This document shows positions 38,468 through 46,281 of a stretch of 46,295 nucleotides of DNA, piece by piece; position 1 is the stretch's first letter; each line of letters begins with the position of its first letter. Location: positions 1 to 46,295 of the forward strand of contig JAFZUW010000036.1 in assembly GCA_017618195.1 (NCBI GenBank), written 5' to 3'. Below the pieces are notes generated by a model. The model searched no databases, was not told the DNA's origin, and saw only the letters and a program-made list of their open reading frames with translations. The DNA is from Lachnospiraceae bacterium (GTDB lineage: Bacteria; Bacillota; Clostridia; Lachnospirales; Lachnospiraceae). Position numbers and translations under genes: made by a program.

Positions 38468-39856
38468 TCAGTACCCGATTTCTGCCAAAATCCGATCGAT
38501 CAATTCCGCATTTTTCACGGAAAATGCCTTCGTGATATGCGGCGTCTCCCCGTAAAGGATGCAGCGGTTCAGCTGCGACGTTTCAAGCGCGTAATTCTGC
38601 GGTGCGAAGATATTCCGCTCCGTCACGCCGTCCGCGTTGTATATCGTGTAGCTCAGATTGCCCTCCTGGTTGTACTCGACCGCGGAGCGGATCGACCCCT
38701 TCGATCCGTGAATGTAAAGCCGGTCATAGCGGGAATTGGTATTGGTTCCGAGATTCATTCCGACGTTAAAGGAGGCTCTCGCGCCGTTTTCAAAGCGGAG
38801 GATCACGCCGGCAAGCATATCTACGCCGAGGTCGGTAAACTCCGCTACCGCCTTCACGTCTGCAACATCGGAATTGATCAGGCTGAGGATCATCGTCGTA
38901 CAGTAGCAGCCGAGATCGTACATTGCTCCGCCTCCGTGCTCCTTATGAAGACGGAAGTCCTCCTTGTATCCCTGCGTCACAAAAGCGGTGTCGATGTAAT
39001 CCACATCACCGATCATGCCGTTCGCGATGTCCTGCTTGAGGCTTTCGATGAAGGGGCTGTGCAGATACGCATATGCTTCCATCAGGTAAACGCCGTTCTG
39101 CTCGGCGGTAAGGAACATCTCCTTTGCCTCCGCCGCGTTCATCGCAAGCGGCTTTTCGCAAAGCACGTGTTTTCCTGCTTCCAACGCCTTCTTTACCCAT
39201 GGAAGGTGCAGGTCGTTCGGGAGCGGGATGTATACCGCCTGAACGTTTTCGTCCGCAAGCAGCTCGTCATAGCTTCCGTATGCTTTTTCAAAACCGAATT
39301 CGGTCTTGTACGCTTCCGCTTTTGTTAGGCTCCGGCCTGCGATCGCGTAGAGGCGGCAGCCCTTTGCCTTCTTCATTCCGGGGATCGTAGCCCAGCGCGC
39401 AATATTGGCGGTTCCGAGGATACCCCAGTTCACAGACGGAGCGCCGGCCTTCGCAAACACTTTCTCACGGTTTGCACGGATCGCGTCGGTCACCAGAACG
39501 TCCGCGGGAAGCCAGTCCACGCTTCCGAGTTCTTCATAAGCGAGCCATTTGGCGGCCTCATGCTCGAGAAGCTTCATCGAAGTACCCGGAACAAGTTCCG
39601 CGGTAAAGCAGTCCATTGAAAGATGGAACTCGGGGTAATCATATTCAACGGTCGTCAACAGGTCTTTGACCGTAATTTCCGCATCCAGTTCTTCGCGGAT
39701 CTCGCGTACGATTGCGTCCTTTGCGGATTCGCCGGGCTCGAGCTTGCCGCCCGGGAACTCCCAGCCGTCCTTCCATTCGCCGTAGCCGCGCTGCGTGGCG
39801 AAAACCTTCCCGTCATGTACGATGATTGCGGCAACCACACGGATCGTCTTACTCAT
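38468..39856 (-). CDS. Nudix hydrolase fused to Gfo/Idh/MocA oxidoreductase
   Basis: This 462-residue protein joins two enzymes in one open frame. Residues 1-130 are a MutT-type Nudix domain with the full box: G37, E43 and REIREEL (51-57). Residues 141-462 are a Gfo/Idh/MocA oxidoreductase with a Rossmann start (NWGILGTANIA, 143-153), the EKP motif (234-236) and a C-terminal substrate domain. Nudix enzymes cleave nucleoside-diphosphate derivatives; Gfo/Idh/MocA enzymes oxidise or reduce sugars with NAD(P). Both active sites look intact. The start overlaps the HD-GYP stop by 4 bp (ATGA), which implies coupled translation. The fusion is the last gene of the operon. Confidence 0.88.
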   Translation of the reverse strand: MSKTIRVVAAIIVHDGKVFATQRGYGEWKDGWEFPGGKLEPGESAKDAIVREIREELDAEITVKDLLTTVEYDYPEFHLSMDCFTAELVPGTSMKLLEHEAAKWLAYEELGSVDWLPADVLVTDAIRANREKVFAKAGAPSVNWGILGTANIARWATIPGMKKAKGCRLYAIAGRSLTKAEAYKTEFGFEKAYGSYDELLADENVQAVYIPLPNDLHLPWVKKALEAGKHVLCEKPLAMNAAEAKEMFLTAEQNGVYLMEAYAYLHSPFIESLKQDIANGMIGDVDYIDTAFVTQGYKEDFRLHKEHGGGAMYDLGCYCTTMILSLINSDVADVKAVAEFTDLGVDMLAGVILRFENGARASFNVGMNLGTNTNSRYDRLYIHGSKGSIRSAVEYNQEGNLSYTIYNADGVTERNIFAPQNYALETSQLNRCILYGETPHITKAFSVKNAELIDRILAEIGY

Positions 39857-41565
39857 ACTGCATCCTCCTGCGCTTTATAGTATTCTTCGAGACGGGGTCT
39901 TGCGGCAACGTAATACCGCTCGAGGGAAGGATCGAACTGTGTCCCCATCCCGCTCATGATAATACTGTCGGCCTTTTCAAACGACATGCTGTCCTTATAT
40001 ACGCGCTTCGAAACAAGCGCGTCGTACACGTCGGCGATTGCCATGATGCGCGCCTCAAGCGGGATTTGCTCGCCGGCGATCCCGTCCGGATAGCCCGAGC
40101 CGTCCCAGCGCTCATGGTGGTAATGCGCCATATTTTCCGCGACGAGATGGAACGCGTCGTCATCGGTTCCGCGAAGGATCGTGTGCACGATGCGCGCGCC
40201 CTCCTTCGCATGCTTCTTCATCTGTTCGAACTCTTCGGGCTCGAAGCGGCCGGGCTTGCGGAGTATCTTGTCGTCAACCGCAATCTTGCCGAGGTCGTGC
40301 ATCGGCGCCGCCTTGATAAGGTTCTTGATATACTCGTCCTCAAGACGGAACACGTTGTCTTTGCGGATTTCGTCCGTCAGGATCCGCACGCCCTCACTCG
40401 TACGCCGTATGTGGCCGCCGGTCGAGTTGTCGCGGCTTTCCACCATGGTTGCCATACCGAGGATCAGGTTGTTGTGCATCTCCACGATGTGCTTGGTCTT
40501 CTCGTCCACCTGCTCGCGGAGTTTCGCGTTGAAGCCGTCCAGAAGTTCAATGTACTGCTGCCGCTTCGTGTCGTCGCTTATGAAGAACTGGTAGCCGCGC
40601 TTCCGCTTCCCGCTGAACAGATACGTAACGGACACGAGATAACTGTTGTCGCCGTGCTTATACGTAAACTGATTGCTCTTCTCGTCCTCATCGAACTTAT
40701 CAAGCCACTCGTCCACACATTTTGCAAGCGGGTTATCCTCGGGGATGACGCGGTCCACAACGGCTCCTGCGAGTTCTGGAAATACGCCGAGCGCGGTCAC
40801 GTTGCACCCGAGATAATGTCTCTTAAAGTCAAAGGAAAGGAAGCCTTTGTCGCCGGTCTGCACGAGGGAATCGATTCCCGAATCCGTAATATCGTAAAGA
40901 CATACCTGGTTGATGATGATCAGGTACATGATCTGCGCGAACACGTACGCCGCGGAGATCAGCTCGATCTTTTCGGTGATCAGACTCCGGCCGCCGTAAA
41001 ATGCGAACACCGCGATCATCTCCGGAATGAACATCAGAAGAATGATCTTCTTCGGCACGTTTTTCTTTTTAAAGTAGCTGTAAACCATCGCGGCAAAGCT
41101 GATCGCGAAATAGCTTAAGATCATCACGGCAAATACGGTGTGCATTACGCCGTAGTTCTTATCGGTCAGTCTGCCGACCCCGTCCTCAACCGTGAAGCCG
41201 TACGATTTATAAAAGATTTTGATGTTCTCGTATCCGACCGTCAGCGAACTCAGATAGACGATCATACTTAAGGCAACCATTGCCATCCGAAGCGCCCGCG
41301 GAACCTTAATGTCGCACAGGTTCAGAATCGTCAGCGTGATGATCAGCATCAGAAATGTCGCGCCGAGATACGTGATCTTATTGGCGAGCGTCGCCTCCTC
41401 AATGGTCCGGGAGCGCGCCGTCAGCAGATTTCCGAGTATCGCGATCGGGACAAATGTGAAGATCAGCGTGACATGCACGTCGAAATGTTTGTGCCAGCTC
41501 ATCAGATAGACAAGCGTCAGCAGCACGGATACAAGCATCAGAATCTGATAATAAGCAAGAATCAT
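39853..41565 (-). CDS. 7TM membrane HD-GYP phosphohydrolase
   Basis: The 570-residue protein has seven or eight N-terminal membrane helices (about 1-222), like the 7TM sensor region of some histidine kinases, then a PAS-like domain (about 235-335), a short coiled coil, and an HD-GYP domain (about 360-555). HD-GYP residues are His385 (GGHIRR), His423-Asp424 (MHDLGK), His452, His481/His483/His484 and DGSGYPDG (488-495). HD-GYP proteins hydrolyse cyclic dinucleotides such as c-di-GMP or cGAMP. No GGDEF domain is attached. It starts 12 bp after the FMN oxidoreductase gene, within the operon, and its product would sense a signal at the membrane. Confidence 0.88.
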   Translation of the reverse strand: MILAYYQILMLVSVLLTLVYLMSWHKHFDVHVTLIFTFVPIAILGNLLTARSRTIEEATLANKITYLGATFLMLIITLTILNLCDIKVPRALRMAMVALSMIVYLSSLTVGYENIKIFYKSYGFTVEDGVGRLTDKNYGVMHTVFAVMILSYFAISFAAMVYSYFKKKNVPKKIILLMFIPEMIAVFAFYGGRSLITEKIELISAAYVFAQIMYLIIINQVCLYDITDSGIDSLVQTGDKGFLSFDFKRHYLGCNVTALGVFPELAGAVVDRVIPEDNPLAKCVDEWLDKFDEDEKSNQFTYKHGDNSYLVSVTYLFSGKRKRGYQFFISDDTKRQQYIELLDGFNAKLREQVDEKTKHIVEMHNNLILGMATMVESRDNSTGGHIRRTSEGVRILTDEIRKDNVFRLEDEYIKNLIKAAPMHDLGKIAVDDKILRKPGRFEPEEFEQMKKHAKEGARIVHTILRGTDDDAFHLVAENMAHYHHERWDGSGYPDGIAGEQIPLEARIMAIADVYDALVSKRVYKDSMSFEKADSIIMSGMGTQFDPSLERYYVAARPRLEEYYKAQEDAV

Positions 41566-41577
41566 GAAAAGGCCTTC

Positions 41578-42480
41578 CTATCTCTCTTTAATAACCAAGC
41601 AGCTGTCATTGATATCCGGAACACGCGCGAATCCGGTACAGCTCATAATAAACCGAAGTTCGTTCCCGACTCCCTGAAGGAATTCCTTCATGCCGGAAAC
41701 TCCGCCCTTCTCAAGGGACGGCATCATCGAACGGCCGACCGCCGCGGCATCCGCGCCGAGTGCGATCGCCTTATATACGTCTGCGCCGCTTGCAATTCCG
41801 CAGTCCACGATAATCTTTACATCGTAACCCTTGAGTGCCTTTTTGATCTCCGGAAGGATCATCATCGGCGGAATCGCGTACGGAAGCCGGCCGTGGTGGT
41901 GACTCACGAGAATCGCCTTAACGCCGAGGTCGGCGCATTTGACTGCGTCTTCCGCGCTCAGCACTCCCTTTACGTAGAACGGAAGCTTCGTCGACTCGAC
42001 ATACGAGCGGATCATCGAAGACGTCTGAACGGCCATCTTCTCTCCGACAACGATATCCAGTCCGCCGTTTCCGAAGATGTGGTCGATATCCATTCCGATT
42101 CCGGCAGCGCCCGCTTCTTCGGCGTATGCCATCTGGTCTCGGACTTTGCCGTTGTCCGCGTACGGCTTCACGATCCGGACGGTCTTCGCGCCGGTCGCCG
42201 CGATGCGGGCGAACATGTCATTTTCCATCATGCCGACAAAGTTGAGGATGTTCATCTCCTTTGCCGCGATCGAGTATTCCTCAAGCCCGGTCAGTTCCCT
42301 GCCGCCCATCGGACCGAGGTGGGAAAATGCGGGCGTCATCACGGGCATCGAAAACGTGTCGCCGAAGAACTCCGTCTGCGTGTCGGCAACGACGGAATCG
42401 ATGAGACGCTCTTTGATCAGGATCCGGTCCATGTACTGCGCCGTGATCACGTTTGCGTCCGACAGTCTATGGTATTCCAT
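41578..42480 (-). CDS. FMN-dependent alpha-hydroxy-acid oxidoreductase
   Basis: The 300-residue protein is of the FMN_dh (PF01070) TIM-barrel family, which includes lactate oxidase, glycolate oxidase and type 2 isopentenyl-diphosphate isomerase. The phosphate-binding end is clear (VDCGIASGADVYKAIALGADAAAVGRSMM). The catalytic stretch reads SHHHGR, where most members have SNHGGR: the catalytic His is kept but the neighbouring Asn and Gly are His. At 300 residues it is shorter than usual (about 350-380). The substrate is therefore uncertain. It overlaps the upstream isomerase gene by 14 bp. Confidence 0.85.
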   Translation of the reverse strand: MEYHRLSDANVITAQYMDRILIKERLIDSVVADTQTEFFGDTFSMPVMTPAFSHLGPMGGRELTGLEEYSIAAKEMNILNFVGMMENDMFARIAATGAKTVRIVKPYADNGKVRDQMAYAEEAGAAGIGMDIDHIFGNGGLDIVVGEKMAVQTSSMIRSYVESTKLPFYVKGVLSAEDAVKCADLGVKAILVSHHHGRLPYAIPPMMILPEIKKALKGYDVKIIVDCGIASGADVYKAIALGADAAAVGRSMMPSLEKGGVSGMKEFLQGVGNELRFIMSCTGFARVPDINDSCLVIKER

Positions 42481-43291
42481 GGAGTACCTCCTTTAAGACG
42501 TTGAAATAAGTGATATATTCCTCATCCGTATGCAGATGCTCTAAGATGACCGGCATATCGGGGTCGATCGCGTTCATTGCTTCGACATAGCGCCGCAAAG
42601 GGAACTCTCCCTTTCCGGGCGCGCATTCCTCAAGCTGGAACGTGTACTCTTCCTTTAAATGCACATCCTTGATGTGGCAGCTTCGGATACGGTTTCCGAG
42701 AAGCGAAGCACAGCGGTCGACGAACTCGTCCGCGAAGAAGTAGCGGTCCGCGGACTGCACCATGTTGATAATGTCCATATGTACGGCAAAGCGGTCGCGG
42801 TTCACCTCTTCGATCAGGCGGAGATAATCCTCCGGACCGGTCGGAATCATCCACGGCATCGGCTCAAGCGTAAAATACGTATTCTTCACTTCCGCGCGGT
42901 CGATAATATCCTGAACCATCGCCACCGTCTCACGTCTTGCCTCTTCGGTAAAATTCTCCCGGTAGTGTCCGTCCCAGCGGGGACCGAACGCTCCCGCCAC
43001 ATTGACCGCGCAGCGCGCACCGAGCTCGTCTGCGAGCCTTAACTGCGCGACACAGTAATCCATGTTTCTGCGGCGCTCCTCCGGGTCCTTCGCAAGCGCG
43101 TTGCGCCATATCCCGACCTCCGCGATCAGAAGCCCGTACTTATCGGCAGCTTCCTTATATTCCGCAATTCTTTCCTTTGGCTCATTGCTCTGCACCGGAA
43201 ATACGACCGACCGGCAGCCGAGCGCAATCTGATTCTTCGCCCATTCCTCCGCGGAACCATGTGCAAGGGGCGATGAAATGCCGAGTCTCAT
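42467..43291 (-). CDS. Sugar phosphate isomerase/epimerase-type TIM-barrel protein
   Basis: The 274-residue protein is of the xylose-isomerase-like / AP-endonuclease-2 (PF01261) superfamily. Metal-ligand positions are visible: Glu in FTLEPMPW, Asp/His in HMDIINM, His in CHIKDVHL and Glu in VILEHLHTDEEY. Such proteins isomerise or epimerise sugars and inositol derivatives. The start at 43291 follows GAGGAGG; the frame upstream is not conserved-looking. It is the first gene of the operon and starts about 100 nt after the promoter. Confidence 0.85.
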   Translation of the reverse strand: MRLGISSPLAHGSAEEWAKNQIALGCRSVVFPVQSNEPKERIAEYKEAADKYGLLIAEVGIWRNALAKDPEERRRNMDYCVAQLRLADELGARCAVNVAGAFGPRWDGHYRENFTEEARRETVAMVQDIIDRAEVKNTYFTLEPMPWMIPTGPEDYLRLIEEVNRDRFAVHMDIINMVQSADRYFFADEFVDRCASLLGNRIRSCHIKDVHLKEEYTFQLEECAPGKGEFPLRRYVEAMNAIDPDMPVILEHLHTDEEYITYFNVLKEVLHGIP

Positions 43292-43357
43292 GCCGCTTTC
43301 CTCCTCATTTTTTCTATACACGCGCCTCCCTGCCGCACCCGGCGGGAAGCCTTCTTC

Positions 43358-43382
43358 GGGGAACGGATTCAATCCGTTTCCC
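43358..43382. promoter_or_regulatory. Long palindrome at the operon transcription start, possible operator
   Basis: Inverted repeat of 12 bp arms (GGGGAACGGATT / AATCCGTTTCCC, one G-T) around a single C. It begins 8 bp downstream of the -10, so it covers the expected transcription start and could be bound by a dimeric repressor. It would also fold into a hairpin at the very 5' end of the mRNA. Confidence 0.6.
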
Positions 43383-43390
43383 TACCCTCC

Positions 43391-43419
43391 ACTATAATCG
43401 AAATCGGGGTTGTTTGCAA
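43391..43419 (-). promoter_or_regulatory. Promoter of the isomerase / FMN / HD-GYP / Nudix-fusion operon
   Basis: On the minus strand TTGCAA (43414-43419), 17 nt, TATAGT (43391-43396). It lies directly next to the ZIP transporter remnant. Confidence 0.8.
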
Positions 43420-43423
43420 TCCT

Positions 43424-43600
43424 TTATCCGAGCGCCACATCCAAAACCATCATCAATGTAAAGTCGAGCGAAAACATCAAAACTCCGATGTTCGAATGCT
43501 CTCCGGAAGGCATCTCGGGGATCAGCCGGCCGATCCATATTTCCTTCCCAAACACATTTTCCTTTCCTCGGAGCACCCTTCGTCCGATTCGAAAAACCAT
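43424..43600 (-). pseudogene. C-terminal remnant of a ZIP-family metal transporter
   Basis: A 58-codon frame ends IGVLMFSLDFTLMMVLDVALG with a stop at 43424-43426, preceded by LIPEMPSGEHSN. This matches the C-terminus I know for bacterial ZIP (GufA/ZupT-type) transporters: EELIPE...EHSNIGTLGF...G-F-x-x-M-M-x-L-D-x-A-L-G. The rest of a ZIP protein (about 200 residues) is absent: upstream lies the terminator of another gene. Some conserved glycines are changed. I therefore read it as a truncated, decaying gene. It is also the only explanation I see for the 413-bp gap 43292-43704. Confidence 0.6.
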
Positions 43601-43639
43601 CGGTTAGCACAGGCTAATCTCTTGCCGAAATCGTAGCAT

Positions 43640-43679
43640 AAAAAGGCGGAAAATGCAACCTCGCGTCGCATCTTCCGCC
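43640..43679 (-). terminator. Terminator of the ybjQ-type / CxCxxC gene pair
   Basis: Minus-strand stem GGCGGAAGATGC / GCATTTTCCGCC (43668-43679, 43645-43656, one G-U pair) followed by TTTTTATG. Confidence 0.9.
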
Positions 43680-43704
43680 CTTTGTCCGTTCTGCTTTATC
43701 CGGG

Positions 43705-44079
43705 TTAATCGTTATCGATATCGCCCGCCCAGCGGTACCGGCCGTTCGTCGCACACAGAAAGCGTCTGCGGAACTCGGCCTCGATCTGAAAACCGTCATA
43801 GCGGAAATTCAGCTCGTCCGCCTCCTCCGGCGTCTCCACCGGAAAATAGTGAGAATAAAATGAATCCGAGGAATCGTCGGAATGATACTCCGAACGCTGA
43901 TACAGCAGGTACCCGCCGCATCCCTGGCATCGGCACAGTTTGCGGCCGCCGTCATCCCAGATGTGAAGCTTGTGGCCGAACGCAGTACTTCCGTACTCTT
44001 CCACGGTCTCCCATCCGCTGCTCCAATGCTCATGAGCATCTTCGATGTTTTTCATTTGAAACGCAATACAGGATGCCAT
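43705..44079 (-). CDS. Small hypothetical protein with a CxCxxC motif
   Basis: I recall similar hypothetical proteins from Clostridia but no named function. The 124-residue protein has a W-rich N-terminus (SSGWETVEEYGS), LHIWDDGGRKLCRCQGCGG (Cys residues near 49, 51 and 54) and a C-terminal half with YFPVETPEEADELN. The three cysteines may bind metal with one more ligand. GGGAGG precedes the ATG. It starts 50 bp after the YbjQ gene and is probably cotranscribed with it. Confidence 0.7.
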   Translation of the reverse strand: MASCIAFQMKNIEDAHEHWSSGWETVEEYGSTAFGHKLHIWDDGGRKLCRCQGCGGYLLYQRSEYHSDDSSDSFYSHYFPVETPEEADELNFRYDGFQIEAEFRRRFLCATNGRYRWAGDIDND

Positions 44080-44129
44080 CGTATGTCCTCCCGGTTCGTA
44101 TTTCCTCAGTCAGGATTCCCTTCCGGGGA

Positions 44130-44444
44130 TTAAACGATGTACTTTACGGCAGTACCGTAAGCAATTACCTCGGCAGCCGACTGCATAATGGCGCTTGTCG
44201 CAAAACGCATGCCGACAATCGCGTCCGCGCCGAGCTGTCCTGCTTCCGTTACCATACGCTGTGTGGCAATCCGGCGTGCCTCATCCATCATCTCGGTATA
44301 ATCGCTGATCTCGCCGCCGACGATATTCTTCAATCCCGCAAGGAAATCACGGCCGATATTCTTCGACTGAACGGTGCTCCCCTTTACGATTCCGAGAATC
44401 TGAAACTTCTTTCCTTCAATCTGTTCCGTAGTAGTAATAATCAT
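44130..44444 (-). CDS. YbjQ/DUF74 family protein
   Basis: The 104-residue protein is of the YbjQ (PF01906) family: it begins IITTTEQIEGKKF, has the conserved ILGIVKGSTVQSKNIGRDF, and GADAIVGMRF in the second half. These proteins form pentameric rings and are labelled putative heavy-metal-binding from one study; a function is not proven. GGGAGG lies upstream of the start. It is first in a two-gene unit with the CxCxxC protein. Confidence 0.92.
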   Translation of the reverse strand: MIITTTEQIEGKKFQILGIVKGSTVQSKNIGRDFLAGLKNIVGGEISDYTEMMDEARRIATQRMVTEAGQLGADAIVGMRFATSAIMQSAAEVIAYGTAVKYIV

Positions 44445-44484
44445 GGTTCATATCCTCCCGTAAAAAAACTGATTAGGTAATTGT

Positions 44485-44513
44485 ATTTTACCACAAGGGG
44501 AGCCCTTTGTCAC
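44485..44513 (-). promoter_or_regulatory. Promoter of the ybjQ-type gene
   Basis: On the minus strand GTGACA (44508-44513), 17 nt, TAAAAT (44485-44490). A small GGTAA...TTACC inverted repeat overlaps the -10. Confidence 0.65.
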
Positions 44514-44534
44514 TCAAAATCTTACGCGCGGAAA

Positions 44535-46001
44535 CTAGTTATGGGATTCTTTCAGGCGTTCCATCGCCTTTCTTGCCCGGTATTCGGACAGATTGAAGTT
44601 CCGGACGTCCTTTTTGCGGATGTCTTTTTTGTGCGCCCGCTCAAATGCTTCCGCGCTGTACGACACGTCCTTCGCCGCCGCCTCGTCCCAAAGATCAACA
44701 ATCACGGGCACCGCATCCGAAGAAAGATCATTCAAAGTATACTCCCGGTCATATCCGTTCTTAATGTTGTATTCGGCAATCCAGCGGTCCGGATAGCTGA
44801 AGGCAAATACCGCCCATGTGACAACCGCCGCGGCCGCGGTGCATCTGACGAACGGGAACGAGGCTTTGAAAACAAGCGCAAGCGCTGCTGCCATGACAAG
44901 CGCGATCACCGCGAGCGCCCACAGTACGAAGGCACGCAGGAAGGTAAGTCCGTACGCCTCAATATAAAGGATCATCCGGTAAAGGCTTGAGCCGAGCATA
45001 ATGTATGTACATACGCAGATTCCGGCAAGCAGCGCGCGGAGCACGCCGTTGTCCTTCGAAAACTTCCGGCAGAATAGCACCAGAACGAGGTTGATGAGGC
45101 AGACAAATACGAGTTCATAGAATCCTTCATGCACGTATGACGCATAGGTGTACCCCTCGGGAAGCTTTCCTTCCCCGAGAAACAGATAATAGATTTGAAT
45201 GACGCAGTAGAATCCGTATACGAGCAGCGCCACCGAAAGCATCGTAATCGCGATCAGCGGGTTCCGGGTACGTTCGTCCCGCGGCTCTTTGCAGAGCCGG
45301 TCGATCTTCTTTGAGAAGCATGTGAATAAGGCAAATGCCCCGATGGTCATTCCGATCAGCATCAAAAGGATGATCAGAAGTCCTTCATCGACCTGAAACT
45401 CAAACACGTTCCGCGTCATCTTTAAAAGCGCCTCGGAAAATACGGCGTCCGACGATGCGAGAAGCGGAACAACCAGGAGCAGAAGCGGGATGGAAAGAAT
45501 GAGGCCGATCAGAACATAACGGACCGGACTTTCCTTCCTGTCTTTCTTATCGCTGCCGTGTACCTCTTCCGTTTCCGCTTTTCTTCTTCTGATTGCCGCG
45601 AATTCGGTAACCGGGTTCGGCAGATAAGAAAACGTCGTGAACGTAAAATCAAGCATTGCCTCGCAATACCTCGTCACGTCCCAGCTCCTGTCATTGTACT
45701 GGTTATGAAGAAACAGCATGAACAGGAGCATCAGGATCAGCGCCTTATCGATAAGGATCAGCCAGATGCTTCCCGTCGTTGCAACATGAACGGAAAGAAT
45801 CACAATTCCGGCCATCAAAACAAGGGAAGAGTTCTTCACTTCTTCCCCGAGCATGCGCATCATTGCGCCGTATACCGAAACCGTAATGATCATAAACAGC
45901 GGATACGTAATCCCGTGCGGTGCCTGATATAAACAAACCGTAAAGAGCACCGCATACAGAACGCTTATCGACAGTTTCTTGTAATACATATTCTCTTCCA
46001 T
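44535..46001 (-). CDS. DUF4173/DUF4153-type polytopic membrane protein
   Basis: The 488-residue protein has about twelve hydrophobic segments across 10-410 and a cytoplasmic C-terminal region with the family-type pattern IAEYNIKNGYDREYTLNDLSSDAVPVIVDLWD. Proteins of this kind have no established function. The start at 46001 is chosen for the GGGAG site; Met at 45989 is an alternative. The C-terminus is basic and charged (KKDIRKKDVRNFNLSEYRARKA). It is monocistronic with its own promoter. Confidence 0.8.
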   Translation of the reverse strand: MEENMYYKKLSISVLYAVLFTVCLYQAPHGITYPLFMIITVSVYGAMMRMLGEEVKNSSLVLMAGIVILSVHVATTGSIWLILIDKALILMLLFMLFLHNQYNDRSWDVTRYCEAMLDFTFTTFSYLPNPVTEFAAIRRRKAETEEVHGSDKKDRKESPVRYVLIGLILSIPLLLLVVPLLASSDAVFSEALLKMTRNVFEFQVDEGLLIILLMLIGMTIGAFALFTCFSKKIDRLCKEPRDERTRNPLIAITMLSVALLVYGFYCVIQIYYLFLGEGKLPEGYTYASYVHEGFYELVFVCLINLVLVLFCRKFSKDNGVLRALLAGICVCTYIMLGSSLYRMILYIEAYGLTFLRAFVLWALAVIALVMAAALALVFKASFPFVRCTAAAAVVTWAVFAFSYPDRWIAEYNIKNGYDREYTLNDLSSDAVPVIVDLWDEAAAKDVSYSAEAFERAHKKDIRKKDVRNFNLSEYRARKAMERLKESHN

Positions 46002-46039
46002 CTCTCCCACACTCCCTGCAGATTCTTTCGTTCGAGCAC

Positions 46040-46068
46040 AGAATACCACATTGAAATATGAAAGTCAA
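46040..46068 (-). promoter_or_regulatory. Promoter of the DUF4173-type gene
   Basis: On the minus strand TTGACT (46063-46068), 17 nt, TATTCT (46040-46045). Confidence 0.8.
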
Positions 46069-46170
46069 TAAAAATTTATCGTATCACAATAAATAATTGC
46101 CGTAAGTCGTGAATTTTCTGTGTCCACTCTTACTGATCCCCGCCGGATTCGAACCGTAATGTGTATTTTG

Positions 46171-46213
46171 AAATTCCATGTTTTTTCTCAACTCATCATT
46201 GAAAATGGAATTT
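46171..46213. promoter_or_regulatory. Inverted repeat upstream of the divergent gene
   Basis: AAATTCCAT (46171-46179) and ATGGAATTT (46205-46213) are perfect 9-bp arms separated by 25 nt. They lie just upstream of a plausible promoter and may be an operator pair. Confidence 0.5.
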
Positions 46214-46217
46214 AGTC

Positions 46218-46246
46218 TTGCACAGAGTTGTTATACCGTTTACTCT
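46218..46246 (+). promoter_or_regulatory. Probable promoter of the gene entering at the window end
   Basis: TTGCAC (46218-46223), 17 nt, TACTCT (46241-46246). Confidence 0.5.
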
Positions 46247-46281
46247 GTTTTATGGTTATCTGTCTGTCGGAAAGGATGACC

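Noticed and set aside
43392-43610. 72-codon minus-strand frame overlapping the ZIP remnant
   Set aside because: The neighbouring frame carries the ZIP-like C-terminus and explains the region better.
46133-46155. T-arm-like GGTTCGAATCC on the minus strand followed by GGCGGGGATCA, as in a tRNA 3' end or attachment site
   Set aside because: The T stem pairs over only three bases and there is no anticodon or D arm upstream. I could not support a tRNA or an att site; chance is likely.
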